From Phyllobacterium myrsinacearum (GTDB taxonomy: Bacteria; Pseudomonadota; Alphaproteobacteria; Rhizobiales; Rhizobiaceae), in assembly GCF_002980555.1 (NCBI RefSeq), contig NZ_PVBT01000003.1, forward strand, positions 1 to 64,000: 64,000 nt of DNA, read 5' to 3'. Position numbers and translations under genes: made by a program. Numbering within the stretch: position 1 is the first letter of the stretch; each line of letters opens with the position of its first letter. Shown one piece after another: positions 44,030 to 53,189 of the stretch. Under the pieces are notes generated by a model. It searched no databases. It was not told where the DNA came from and saw only the letters and a list, made by a program, of their open reading frames with translations.

Positions 44030-44939
44030 CGTCACGAAACTGGCCGTCCCGTTCTATATCATTGCCATCCTTATTGAACTTGCGGCCATTCGCTACTGGC
44101 ACCGCAAGGGCGACTTCGAGACGCGCGATACATTGACCAGCCTGCTGATGGGTACGGGCAATGTCGCCGCCGGACTGCTTCTGGGTTTCGTTTCGGTGAC
44201 AGCCCTGATGTGGGTCTGGCAGTTCCGCTTCTTCGATCTCGGCCTGCACTGGTGGGTGTTCATTGCGGCGTTCGTCTTCGACGACCTGCGCTATTACTGT
44301 TATCATCGCATTGCCCACCGCGTGCGCTGGGTCTGGGCGGAGCATGTCAACCATCACTCCAGCCAGCATTACAATCTTTCCACGGCCCTGCGCCAATCCT
44401 GGACCGGCCAGATAACCGGCATGTTCATCCTGCAGGTGCCGATGGTGCTGCTCGGATTCCACCCCGCCGTGATCGCCTTCGTCTACGGGTTCAATCTCGT
44501 CTACCAGTTCTGGATCCATACCGAAGCCATCGGCAAGATGTGGCGGCCGTTCGAATTCATCTTCAACACCCCGTCGCATCATCGCGTGCATCACGCCACC
44601 AACCCGCGCTATCTCGATGCCAACTTTGCCGGTACCCTGATCATCTGGGACCGCATGTTCGGGACATTCGTCGAAGAGCTGGATGAAGATGTCCCGCATT
44701 ATGGAATCGTCAGGAATATCGGCACGTTCAACCCGGTGCGCGTGGCTTTCCACGAATGGGCCGGCATGCTCAAGGACGTTTTCTCGCCGGACCTGACCTT
44801 GCGCGAGCGGCTGCTCTATATGGCGGCACCGCCGGGCTGGAGCCATGACGGCAGCCGCAGAACTTCGGAAGACCTGAAAGCGGACTATGTCAGGCGGCAT
44901 CCCGGGGAAGCAGGCAAGGCCGGGCTGCCCAAACTGTGA
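44007..44939 (+). CDS. Sterol desaturase/fatty acid hydroxylase-superfamily protein
   Basis: A 310-residue integral membrane di-iron enzyme. The histidine clusters are in order HRIAH, HVNHHSSQHYN, a lone H in WIHTEAIG and HHRVHHATN, between about five hydrophobic helices. The family hydroxylates or desaturates lipids, carotenoids or alkyl chains using oxygen. The ATG at 44007 has AGGGAT upstream and starts the domain. The gene begins inside the preceding membrane-protein gene and is followed by a YhhN gene 28 bp downstream. Substrate unknown. Confidence 0.9.
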   Translation: MNAPMFFDVTKLAVPFYIIAILIELAAIRYWHRKGDFETRDTLTSLLMGTGNVAAGLLLGFVSVTALMWVWQFRFFDLGLHWWVFIAAFVFDDLRYYCYHRIAHRVRWVWAEHVNHHSSQHYNLSTALRQSWTGQITGMFILQVPMVLLGFHPAVIAFVYGFNLVYQFWIHTEAIGKMWRPFEFIFNTPSHHRVHHATNPRYLDANFAGTLIIWDRMFGTFVEELDEDVPHYGIVRNIGTFNPVRVAFHEWAGMLKDVFSPDLTLRERLLYMAAPPGWSHDGSRRTSEDLKADYVRRHPGEAGKAGLPKL

Positions 44940-44967
44940 CAAACCACTGAAACCTTGCGGGGATGCA

Positions 44968-45645
44968 ATGACACCCAAAACACAACCGGCCATCCGGACA
45001 GCGCTGCACAGACTGTTCGCGATTGCGGCCGTGGCAGCCATCGCCAGCGCGCTGCTTGGCGCGGACGGGCGCTGGCTGCACTATGTCAGCAAGCCACTGG
45101 CGACGGCGCTGCTGCTCATCATCGTCGTGCAAACGGCCAACCCGGTTTCGAAGCGCTATCAATGGGCGATTGCGGCGGGTCTGGTCCTTTCGCTGTGCGG
45201 CGATATTTTCCTGATGCTGCCGCAGGACCTGTTCGTCGCCGGGCTGATCTGTTTTCTTATCACGCACTGCGCCTATATCATCGCACTGACGGGCGATGTC
45301 CGCCTTGGCGCCGTGCCCCTCACCTTTGCTGCCTGCGCCCTTGTGGCGCTGGCCATCGTCTGGGGGCTGTGGACAAGCCTGCCGTCCGAACTGACGCTTC
45401 CCGTCACGGTCTATGCGGCGGTTCTGGCCGTGATGGGCGCCCAGGCCATCAGCCGGGCACAATATCTTGCAACAGCCCCGGCCCGGCTGGCGGGGATGGG
45501 CGGCGTGCTGTTTCTGGCCAGTGACACGCTGCTGGCCTATGGGAAATTCCGCTTCGCCATTCCGCTGGGACCGCTCTGGGTGCTGGGAACCTATTATGCC
45601 GCACAATGGTTCATTGCCCGGTCGGTCTCATCATCTGAAGCGTGA
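44968..45645 (+). CDS. YhhN/TMEM86-family membrane protein (lysoplasmalogenase-like)
   Basis: 225 residues with about eight membrane helices and the YhhN motifs YVSKPLATALLLI, AGLVLSLCGDIFLMLP and GGVLFLASDTLLAYGKF. Mammalian TMEM86 members hydrolyse lysoplasmalogens; activity in this bacterial group is assumed from the family only. GGGGAT lies five bases before the ATG at 44968. Its position behind a lipid hydroxylase-like gene hints at a lipid-modification unit. Confidence 0.88.
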   Translation: MTPKTQPAIRTALHRLFAIAAVAAIASALLGADGRWLHYVSKPLATALLLIIVVQTANPVSKRYQWAIAAGLVLSLCGDIFLMLPQDLFVAGLICFLITHCAYIIALTGDVRLGAVPLTFAACALVALAIVWGLWTSLPSELTLPVTVYAAVLAVMGAQAISRAQYLATAPARLAGMGGVLFLASDTLLAYGKFRFAIPLGPLWVLGTYYAAQWFIARSVSSSEA

Positions 45646-45848
45646 GCCGCGGCCATTTCGCCCAATGCCGCGCCGGGCGCGGCGATCAACGGGAATAGGC
45701 GGCGCCCTGCGAAGCATTGCGACTTGTTGCCACTTCGAACCGGTTGAGCGATTGCTATTGACCGCCTCCAGTGAAACAGTGCGACGGAATTCGGCACTCG
45801 CACGCGTTGAGAGGCACGGCAGTCCCCCTGCCGCGATAACATGTTTCC

Positions 45849-47120
45849 ATGAATACAATTGATCAACAGCATGGCACCGACGGCACAACCGTGACCGCTG
45901 CGCCCGCTCCGGCCATTACAGATGAAGCCGGGACCGAATCGCGCTACTGGCGCCAGAACCTTGTCGTCTGCCTCATCGGATCGTTCACGACGATCGTGGC
46001 CATGACACTGCTCCTGCCCTTCCTGCCGCTCTATGTCGAACAGCTGGGCGTGAAGGAGCACGCGGCAATCGTGCAATGGTCCGGCGTGGCCTATGGCGCC
46101 ACCTTTTTCACCGCAGCCCTCGTCGCGCCGCTCTGGGGCCGGCTGGCCGATCTCTATGGCCGCAAGCTGATGCTCATTCGCGCAAGCCTCGGCATGGCCG
46201 TCGCCATGTCGCTGATCGGCATGGCGACGGATGTGTGGCAGCTCGTGGCCCTGCGCCTTGCTGCCGGGCTGCTCGGCGGCTATGCCTCCGGCTCCACCGT
46301 GCTGGTGGCGACCCAGACGCCAAAGGCGCGCACCGGCTGGGCGCTCGGCACGCTGTCATCGGGCATCATGGCGGGCAATCTGGTGGGTCCGCTGATTGGC
46401 GGCGGCCTGCCGCCCCTGATCGGCATCCGCCAGACTTTCTGGCTGGCGGGCGGCGTGATTTTCCTGACCTTTATCGCCACCAGTCTTTTCATCAAGGAGG
46501 AGCGGCGCCCGGCAAAAAGCAAGGGCGCCAAGGTGACGGGCGGCTGGTCCGCCATTCCCGACAAGCGGCCGGTCATCGCCATGCTGGCGACCGGTCTGCT
46601 GCTGATGTTGGCCAACATGTCGATCGAACCGATCATCACGGTCTATGTGGCCCAGCTGGTCAGCGACACCAGCAAGGTGACCATCGTCTCCGGCATCGTC
46701 ATGTCGGCTGCAGCGCTCGGCAGCATCCTGTCGGCGTCGCGGCTGGGCAAGCTGGCTGACCGGATCGGCCATTGGAACGTCATCATCGCGGCCCTCGCCG
46801 TGTCGGCGCTGCTGCTGATACCGCAGGCCTTCGTGACCGAGGGCTGGCAGCTGATCGGACTGCGCTTTCTGATGGGGCTGGCGCTTGGCGGCCTCCTGCC
46901 CTGCATCACCAGCGTCATCCGGCACAATGTCCCGGACCGCGTCGCTGGCGGCATCCTGGGCTATTCGACCTCATCGCAATATGCGGGACAGGTGGTCGGC
47001 CCCCTGGCGGGCGGTTTTATCGGCGGGCATTTCGGCATGCGCGCCGTGTTTCTGGCGACCTGCGTGCTGCTGGCCCTTGGTTCGGCCTATTGCTGGCTGG
47101 TGCGGCCACGGCAGCCTTAG
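45849..47120 (+). CDS. MFS multidrug-type efflux transporter
   Basis: 423 residues with 12 predicted helices. The MFS loop 2-3 motif appears as GRLADLYGRKLMLIRASLG and its pseudo-repeat as GKLADRIGHWNVI; the drug:H+ antiporter motif near helix 5 (LVGPLIGGGLPPLIGIRQTFW) points to the 12-TM efflux group. The N-terminal 35 residues before helix 1 are low-complexity. The 203-bp spacer upstream holds a hairpin (GCCGCG/CGCGGC, 45667-45683) and no other gene. Substrate unknown. Confidence 0.9.
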   Translation: MNTIDQQHGTDGTTVTAAPAPAITDEAGTESRYWRQNLVVCLIGSFTTIVAMTLLLPFLPLYVEQLGVKEHAAIVQWSGVAYGATFFTAALVAPLWGRLADLYGRKLMLIRASLGMAVAMSLIGMATDVWQLVALRLAAGLLGGYASGSTVLVATQTPKARTGWALGTLSSGIMAGNLVGPLIGGGLPPLIGIRQTFWLAGGVIFLTFIATSLFIKEERRPAKSKGAKVTGGWSAIPDKRPVIAMLATGLLLMLANMSIEPIITVYVAQLVSDTSKVTIVSGIVMSAAALGSILSASRLGKLADRIGHWNVIIAALAVSALLLIPQAFVTEGWQLIGLRFLMGLALGGLLPCITSVIRHNVPDRVAGGILGYSTSSQYAGQVVGPLAGGFIGGHFGMRAVFLATCVLLALGSAYCWLVRPRQP

Positions 47121-47131
47121 TAAATCAACGC

Positions 47132-47626
47132 TTACACATTACCGGCTTTTGCCGCCGCGGCGGCGAGCGCATCGCCGTCCATCCGGTAGAAAAGCTTGTC
47201 CTGCAGCGCAGACGCGTTGAAACCATTGTAAAAGGCCAGGACTTTCGGATTGTTGCGATCGGCGGTCCAGTCGACGCGCTTGTAGCCCCGTTCGAGGGCC
47301 AGCTTGGCCAGCGCCTGCATCAGCGATGTTCCGGCGCCGCTGCTGCGGTGCGCCTTCGAAACAAACAGCTCCTTGAGAAACAGGCCGGATTGCAGACCCG
47401 GTCCCGGATAGATCGACGAAAACGCGGCAAAGCCAACGAGCTCATCCGTGCCGGCAACCAGGATTTCCGTCCCGTCAGGCATGTCGCGCAATCCGCGCAG
47501 TATTTCCGCGCGCGGCGGACAGGGCACGTTGTAATGCGCCTGCATTTCCTCAAACAGGGCCGCAAGCTGCAGGTGATCCGACGGATTGGACAAACTGACT
47601 TTGATCAATCCCGCATTCCTTTCCAT
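47132..47626 (-). CDS. GNAT N-acetyltransferase
   Basis: 164 residues with a GNAT core: LFLKELFVSKAHRSSGAGTSLMQALAKLALERGY contains the acetyl-CoA loop, and VDWTADRNNPKVLAFYNGFNA the typical late helix. The start is not certain: the ATG at 47626 lacks a good ribosome binding site, while a TTG at 47608 (MIKVSLSNPSD) has AAAGGA upstream. It converges on the MFS gene with an 11-bp gap. Substrate unknown. Confidence 0.85.
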   Translation of the reverse strand: MERNAGLIKVSLSNPSDHLQLAALFEEMQAHYNVPCPPRAEILRGLRDMPDGTEILVAGTDELVGFAAFSSIYPGPGLQSGLFLKELFVSKAHRSSGAGTSLMQALAKLALERGYKRVDWTADRNNPKVLAFYNGFNASALQDKLFYRMDGDALAAAAAKAGNV

Positions 47627-47685
47627 GCAAAGGCGGCCCTGACCGGTACCAGAACCGCCTCCTTTCGTCTCTCCAGCCTTACGCT

Positions 47686-48516
47686 TTATTCGCCCGCGTT
47701 GATGGTAACGGGCGTCAGCTTGTTGGCCTTCAGACCATACTTATCCAAAAGTGCATCATAGGTACCATTCGCCTGCAGTTTTTCAAGCGCCACTTTCACC
47801 GCATCGCGCAATTGCGTCTCGCTTTTCAGGACCGGAATACCAGCCAGAGACTGGCTGAATGCTTCGCCAAGCGTAACATAAGTGTCAGGTTCCAGTTTCT
47901 GGTTGTAGGGCAGGGTTTCGTTGCCCTGGGCCGCTGCCTGGAGACGCTGGCTCTTGATCTGCGTGCGGGCATCGGCTGATCCTTCCGTGCCCATGACATT
48001 GATTGCGGGCTTGCCCTTGGCAACGCAGTTGGTTTCACTCCAGGCCGTGATCTGCGCGGGCCAATCCGTCGAACGGCTGGCACCCACCGACTTGCCGCAA
48101 AGATCGTCCACGGACTTGATTTCGCCGGCCAGGGCCTTGGAGGTGTAGAACTGCGCGCCGGATTTCATGTAGTCGACGAAGTCCGCCGTTTCCTGGCGGG
48201 CCTTCTTGTCGCTCATGCCGGCCATCGCCAGATCGACGCGGCCTGTCTGCAGCGATGGCAGCATCTGGGCAAAGGCGATTTCCTGCCATTCCACTTTCAC
48301 GCCAAGTTCCTTGCCGATGGCTTCGCCAAGCTCGATGTCAAAGCCCTGCAGCACATTGGTCGCCGGGTCCTTGTAGGTGATCGGCGGATAGTTCGGCATG
48401 GTCGCGATAACCAGTTTGCCGGCAGCCTTGATGCGGGCCGGAAGTTCCTGTGCCCCGGCGGAAAAGCTGAATGCCAGCGCTCCGCCAAGAATTGCAAGCC
48501 GTGTCATGGTTTTCAT
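47686..48516 (-). CDS. Amino-acid ABC transporter substrate-binding protein
   Basis: 276 residues with a signal peptide (LAILGGALAFSFSAGAQ) and the family 3 solute-binding fold: KLVIATMPNYPPITYKD, LQGFDIELGEAIGKELGVKVEW and DLAMAGMSDKKARQE. Family 3 proteins bind polar amino acids, opines or related compounds. GAGGAA precedes the ATG at 48516. It is last in the operon argH-like, permease, ATPase, binding protein. Confidence 0.93.
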   Translation of the reverse strand: MKTMTRLAILGGALAFSFSAGAQELPARIKAAGKLVIATMPNYPPITYKDPATNVLQGFDIELGEAIGKELGVKVEWQEIAFAQMLPSLQTGRVDLAMAGMSDKKARQETADFVDYMKSGAQFYTSKALAGEIKSVDDLCGKSVGASRSTDWPAQITAWSETNCVAKGKPAINVMGTEGSADARTQIKSQRLQAAAQGNETLPYNQKLEPDTYVTLGEAFSQSLAGIPVLKSETQLRDAVKVALEKLQANGTYDALLDKYGLKANKLTPVTINAGE

Positions 48517-48566
48517 GTCTGGTTCCTCTCTGGCCGGTTTTTCCGGCCTCTTCATTTCAATCCGGT

Positions 48567-49331
48567 TCAGGACAACACCGCAGCGATGAAGTCCTGTGTG
48601 CGTTTTTGCTTCGGGCTGCTCAATATGTCGTGCGGCGTTCCGGTCTCGACAATCCGGCCGTGGTCCATGAACACCACGCGGTGTGCAACCTCACGGGCAA
48701 AGCCAAGCTCATGCGTGACGACGATCATCGTCATGCCGCTGGTGGCGAGATCACGCATGACGCTGAGGACCTCGCTGACCAGTTCCGGGTCAAGCGCCGA
48801 TGTCGGCTCGTCGAACAGCATCAGTTTGGGCTGCATGGCGAGGGCGCGGGCAATGGCGATGCGCTGCTGCTGCCCGCCGGAAAGTTCGCTCGGATAGGCA
48901 TCTTTCTTGTCGGCAAGACCAACCCGCTCGAGCAATGCCATCGCTTCCGGGATGACACTGGCTTTGGCGCGCTTCTGAACGATAACCGGCCCTTCGATGA
49001 TGTTCTCCAGCACCGTCATATGGGCAAAAAGGTTGAACCTCTGGAACACCATGCCGCTGGCCAGGCGCTGGCGCGCAATCTGCGCATCGGTGAGTTCATA
49101 GAGCTTGTTGCCATCCTGGCGAAAACCGACCAGCTCATCATCGATCCAGATGGCGCCGGCATCGATCCGCTCCAGCTGGTTGATGCAGCGCAGGAGCGTG
49201 CTTTTGCCAGAGCCTGAAGGTCCGATGATGCACAGGACTTCGCCATGCTTGATTTCAAGCGACACGTTCTGCAACGCATGAAACGGCCCGAAATATTTGT
49301 TGACGTCTACCGCTACGACCATGGCTGACAT
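48567..49331 (-). CDS. Amino-acid ABC transporter ATP-binding protein
   Basis: 254 residues of the GlnQ/HisP class: Walker [13 protein letters not shown], signature [16 protein letters not shown], Walker [15 protein letters not shown], switch VVTHELGFA. It energises the permease encoded 2 bp upstream. The start could be ATG 49331 or, three codons in, 49322 ([11 protein letters not shown]), which fits the family start better. Confidence 0.95.
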   Translation of the reverse strand: MSAMVVAVDVNKYFGPFHALQNVSLEIKHGEVLCIIGPSGSGKSTLLRCINQLERIDAGAIWIDDELVGFRQDGNKLYELTDAQIARQRLASGMVFQRFNLFAHMTVLENIIEGPVIVQKRAKASVIPEAMALLERVGLADKKDAYPSELSGGQQQRIAIARALAMQPKLMLFDEPTSALDPELVSEVLSVMRDLATSGMTMIVVTHELGFAREVAHRVVFMDHGRIVETGTPHDILSSPKQKRTQDFIAAVLS

Positions 49332-49333
49332 GT

Positions 49334-50233
49334 TCAGGCTCCTTGCGCTGCGGCAGGTTCGGTGCGCTTGCCGGTCCGGCGCCCCAGGCTTTTCGAGTAA
49401 TGTTTCTCGAGGAGATGCTGGCCGATGGAAAGAATGGTCACAACAGCCAGATACCAGATGGCCGAAACGATCAGCAATTCCATGACGCGGTTGTTGGCAT
49501 AGTACACCGCCTGCGCGTTGCGCAGGATTTCCGCATACTGAATGACGCTGGCAACCGAGGTCAGCTTGACCATGCTGATGACTTCATTGCCGACAGGCGG
49601 GATGATCACGCGCATGGCCTGCGGCAGCACGATACGGCGCAGCATGGTCAGCCGTGTCATGCCGATGACTTTCGCGGCTTCGATCTGGCCGTTGTCGACG
49701 GAGAGGATGCCGCCACGCACGACTTCGGCGGTATAGGCCCCCTGATTGATGCCAAGGCCAAGCAGCGTTGCCATGAACGGCGTCATGAAATCGACGGTGC
49801 GCATTTCGAACAGGCCGGGAATGCCAAGCGTCGGAAAGATCAGCGCCAGATTGAACCAGAGCAGCAGCTGCAGCAGCAGCGGCGTTCCCCGGAAAAACCA
49901 GATGTAGAACACTGCCACATATTTCAGCACCGGATTGGGCGACATGATCATGATGGCAAAGACGACACCGAGCACCAGCCCGAGGGCCATGGCGCAGATC
50001 GTCATCAGGATGGTGTTCCACAGACCCGCGAGAATGGCCGGGGCGGTGAAGAACTGGCCGACCACCGGCCAGGCAATCTGCCCCTGGGCAAAAGCCTTGA
50101 CGATCATGGCCAGCGCCAGAATGATCAGGGCGGCGGCCAGCCAGCGGCCATAGTGGCGCCGTGGCTGGTGCTTCAGGTGGGCAATGGAATATATGGCAGG
50201 CGGGACGGAAGCCGTATGTTCACTGTTGGCCAT
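49334..50233 (-). CDS. Amino-acid ABC transporter permease
   Basis: About 299 residues of the HisMQ/GlnP type with five to six helices and the EAA loop ([25 protein letters not shown]). An extra cytoplasmic N-terminus of about 35 residues precedes helix 1. The ATG at 50233 has AAAGGA nine bases upstream; an ATG at 50242 would overlap the argH-like stop by 4 bp. It is a single permease and so probably homodimeric. Confidence 0.93.
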   Translation of the reverse strand: MANSEHTASVPPAIYSIAHLKHQPRRHYGRWLAAALIILALAMIVKAFAQGQIAWPVVGQFFTAPAILAGLWNTILMTICAMALGLVLGVVFAIMIMSPNPVLKYVAVFYIWFFRGTPLLLQLLLWFNLALIFPTLGIPGLFEMRTVDFMTPFMATLLGLGINQGAYTAEVVRGGILSVDNGQIEAAKVIGMTRLTMLRRIVLPQAMRVIIPPVGNEVISMVKLTSVASVIQYAEILRNAQAVYYANNRVMELLIVSAIWYLAVVTILSIGQHLLEKHYSKSLGRRTGKRTEPAAAQGA

Positions 50234-50238
50234 CGTTT

Positions 50239-51678
50239 TCATCCTTTCAGAGCCGCTATCGGGCTTGCATGGGAGGATAGCCACTCCCGTTGCGATTCCA
50301 ACACGGTTTTAAGCCTGATGATCTGCTCGAGCACCCGGTCCGGGGCTGTTCCGCCATAGCCCTTGCGCGCGGCGATCGCCGCCTGCGGCGACAGGCTCGA
50401 CCGGATCGATGGCAACAGCCTGACATCGACGGCGGCGAGATCATCGTCGCTCACGTCCTCAAGGCCGATGTTCCTGTCTTCGCAGTAGCGCACCAGTGCG
50501 CCGGTGATTTCATGCGCCTCGGAGAACGGCACGCCGGTCCTGGCCAGCCAGTCGGCAACCTCCGTTGCCAATGTGAAGCCATCGACCGACTGTTTGCCCA
50601 TGATGTCGGTGTTGACGCGCATGGTCCGGATCAGACCGGCCATGGCAGGCACAACCAGCGTCAAGGCGTCGATCGTATCGAAGGCGGCGTGCTTGTCCTC
50701 GGCAAGGTCACGGTTGTAGGCGAAGGGCAGCCCCTTGAGGGCGACGAGCATCGTCGTCAGGCTGCCAATCAGCCGGGAAGCGCGGCCGCGCGTCAGCTCG
50801 GCGATATCGCAGTTCTTCTTCTGCGGCATGATCGACGAGCCCGTGGCATAGCCGTCATCCATCTCGATCCAGCGGAACTGGCGCGAGGACCACAGGAAAA
50901 GCTCCTCGGCAAGGCGCGACAGGTGCACGCCGAACATGGCGGTGACAAAGAGGAATTCCGCCACATGGTCGCGGCTGCCCACCGCATCGATGGAGTTTTC
51001 GCACGGCGCGTCATAGCCAAGCTCGCGCGCCGATAGCTCCGGCTGCACGGCAATGCTTGAACCAGCCATTGCAGCGGCTCCGAGCGGCGAGCGTGCCGCG
51101 CGCCTGTCCCAATCGCGCAGCCGGTCGAGATCGCGGGCAAAGGTCTGGGCGTGGGCAAGCAGCTGATGGGCAAAGCTGATGGGCTGGGCCGGTTGCAAAT
51201 GGGTGAAACCGGCAGCGAGCGTCGTCACATGGGCTTCCGCCTGGCTGGTGAGCGCCTGCTGCAGGACAAGAATATCCGCGCCGAGCCCGCGCGCCACGTC
51301 GCGCAGATAAAGCTTCAGGTCGTTGGCGGCCTGGTCATTGCGCGAACGGCCCGCCCGCAGCTTGCCGCCGAGCGCGCCGATGCGTTCGCCCAGAACCCGC
51401 TCCAGAAATGTATGAATATCTTCATCAGCAGCGGATGGCTCGATCGCGCCGGCCGCGTAATCGGCACCGATGCCCTTGATCGCCGCGAAAACCGTTTCCG
51501 CTTCAGCTTCGGTCAAAATCCCGGCGCGCACCAGTTCCCGCGCATGGGACAATGACGATACCAGATCATACGGGACAAGCCGGAAATAGCTGCTTTCCGA
51601 ACGGGAAAGCGCTGTCAGCTCAGGTGATGGACTCGTCCTGAAACGAGCCCCCCACAAACGGACGGACTGCTCGGTCAT
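50239..51678 (-). CDS. Argininosuccinate lyase paralogue in an uptake operon
   Basis: 479 residues of the fumarase/aspartase superfamily, ASL branch: AGRSRNDQ (109-116), THLQPAQP (159-166) and the mobile signature loop GSSIMPQKKN (280-289). The next residue is Cys290 where ASLs have Pro. The gene is first in an operon with an amino-acid ABC importer and divergent from a LysR regulator, not with arginine biosynthesis genes. A catabolic lyase acting on an imported argininosuccinate-like or N-substituted aspartate compound is inferred. Biosynthetic argH is expected elsewhere. The start at 51678 has AGGGGA nine bases upstream. Confidence 0.85.
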   Translation of the reverse strand: MTEQSVRLWGARFRTSPSPELTALSRSESSYFRLVPYDLVSSLSHARELVRAGILTEAEAETVFAAIKGIGADYAAGAIEPSAADEDIHTFLERVLGERIGALGGKLRAGRSRNDQAANDLKLYLRDVARGLGADILVLQQALTSQAEAHVTTLAAGFTHLQPAQPISFAHQLLAHAQTFARDLDRLRDWDRRAARSPLGAAAMAGSSIAVQPELSARELGYDAPCENSIDAVGSRDHVAEFLFVTAMFGVHLSRLAEELFLWSSRQFRWIEMDDGYATGSSIMPQKKNCDIAELTRGRASRLIGSLTTMLVALKGLPFAYNRDLAEDKHAAFDTIDALTLVVPAMAGLIRTMRVNTDIMGKQSVDGFTLATEVADWLARTGVPFSEAHEITGALVRYCEDRNIGLEDVSDDDLAAVDVRLLPSIRSSLSPQAAIAARKGYGGTAPDRVLEQIIRLKTVLESQREWLSSHASPIAALKG

Positions 51679-51759
51679 GGCATTCATTCCCCTTTTTCTC
51701 GTTGTTGGAAGCTTATGGCCGTGCTTTTGACACGACAAACGAAATGAATTCGCATATCC

Positions 51760-51774
51760 ATTCCAAAAAGGAAT
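51760..51774. promoter_or_regulatory. LysR-type T-N11-A box
   Basis: ATTCC-AAAAA-GGAAT is a perfect dyad containing T-N11-A, in the 131-bp spacer between the argH-like gene and the LysR gene. It is placed as expected for a regulator controlling both directions, and it supports the LysR start at 51810 rather than further upstream. Confidence 0.65.
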
Positions 51775-51809
51775 ACCCTCTATTGCGAAGAACCAGCGAG
51801 GCAAAGGCG

Positions 51810-52718
51810 ATGGTATCCGGCCGGATATATCCATCCACACGGGCATTGCAGGTCATTGCGGCGATTGCCGAACATGGCAGCACGACGGCCTGCGCCAAGG
51901 CACTGAACATGACGCAGAGCGCTGTCAGCAAGCAATTGCTGGCGCTGGAAGCCCTGGCCGGCGTTCCGCTGTTTGTCCGCACCCCCTACGGCCTCTCGAC
52001 CACGGAAGCCGGCAGGATTTACGTGGCCGAAGCCCGCATCGCGCTCGGCGCCATGGAGAATGCGGCCCTGCGGATTGCCGCATTGGGATCGTCGCCCAAT
52101 GCCATCAAGCTGCATATCCTGCCGATCATGGGCGACCGCTGGCTGATCCCGCGCTTTGCCGGTTTCGCCGAAGCGCATCCGGATATCGATGTCGAACTGT
52201 CGACCTTCGCCAACAATGACCTGATCAATCAGGCGGATGCAGCGTTTCGTTTCGGCGAAGGCGATTGGCCTGGTCAGGACAACCATTATCTTTTCGGCCG
52301 CGAGGTGGCGCTCGTCGGCGCGCCACACTTCATCGCCCGGCTTGGCGGCATCCGGGATCCCGGCGATATCGGCAGGTTTCCGCTGCTCGACCACAAATAC
52401 ACGCCCTTGCGCTGGGAAGAATTTGCCGACGCGCAGCACATCACCGATTTTGCTCCGGACCGCATCACGCATTTCGGCTTCTATGCGCTGGTCATCCGTG
52501 CGGCGATTGCCGGACAGGGCCTTGCACTGGTGCCGCGCGGCCTGATCGCCGATGAGGTTGCCACCGGCAAGCTCGTCAATCCGCAAGGCTTTGGCTTCGT
52601 CAGCCGCCACGCCTATTGGCTGACATGTCCGCAAGACCGTCCGCAACGGCCGGCCATGCGCATATTCCTTGACTGGCTGCTCCGCGAAGTCAGCTCCATG
52701 CCCGCGGACATGCGGTGA
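51810..52718 (+). CDS. LysR-family transcriptional regulator (GcvA-like)
   Basis: 302 residues: N-terminal winged HTH (RALQVIAAIAEHGSTTACAKALNMTQSAVSKQLLALEALAG) and a C-terminal substrate-binding domain with LHILPIMGDRWLIPRFAGFAEAHPDIDVEL, the hallmark of the GcvA-like subgroup. It is divergent from the argH-like/ABC operon, which it probably activates in response to the imported compound (inference). Confidence 0.93.
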   Translation: MVSGRIYPSTRALQVIAAIAEHGSTTACAKALNMTQSAVSKQLLALEALAGVPLFVRTPYGLSTTEAGRIYVAEARIALGAMENAALRIAALGSSPNAIKLHILPIMGDRWLIPRFAGFAEAHPDIDVELSTFANNDLINQADAAFRFGEGDWPGQDNHYLFGREVALVGAPHFIARLGGIRDPGDIGRFPLLDHKYTPLRWEEFADAQHITDFAPDRITHFGFYALVIRAAIAGQGLALVPRGLIADEVATGKLVNPQGFGFVSRHAYWLTCPQDRPQRPAMRIFLDWLLREVSSMPADMR

Positions 52719-52876
52719 CGCGGCCGGTCAAATCCGCGTGTTTTCAGGACCTGTCCCGTTCAAAAATATTTAATCAACTTGTCATGGAACCGGACGGACT
52801 CCCGACGCATTTCCTCGTCTAGTCTGGCATTGCCAAACAGCATGCCATGCTCATCAGGATATTCAGGGAGGAAGTG

Positions 52877-53134
52877 ATGAACGACAAGCGTTTCCCCATA
52901 CCGGTCATGGTCAAACTGGGTGCCACAGGCCAGAGGGCCATCACCAGCGTCTGGGAAGCGATGGAGTGCCTGCAGCGCTACTGGCCGTCAAAGACCGGCG
53001 CGAGCTATCGCCGCGCATTGCAGGCCTGTCTCGATGCCCTGGACGGGTGGAAACCCGCCCACAAGGCGCGCCATGCCTTTATCAGCGCCGCGCGCGATGC
53101 CGGTGTGTTTCTCGACACGAGACTGCGTCAGTAA
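52877..53134 (+). CDS. DUF982 small protein
   Basis: 85 residues of the DUF982 family found almost only in Hyphomicrobiales: PVMVKLGATGQRAITSVWEAMECLQRYWP, then ASYRRALQACLDALDG and ARHAFISAARDAGV. The function is unknown; related rhizobial genomes carry many paralogues. A strong AGGGAGGAAGTG precedes the ATG at 52877, which is therefore chosen over one 30 bp upstream. A terminator lies at 53203, inside the 3' end of the convergent GMC gene. Confidence 0.9.
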   Translation: MNDKRFPIPVMVKLGATGQRAITSVWEAMECLQRYWPSKTGASYRRALQACLDALDGWKPAHKARHAFISAARDAGVFLDTRLRQ

Positions 53135-53189
53135 TCCGGGCGGGCGGCGCCGAAACGAGCACAGTCCCGGCGCCGCTCATTCTTCGATA

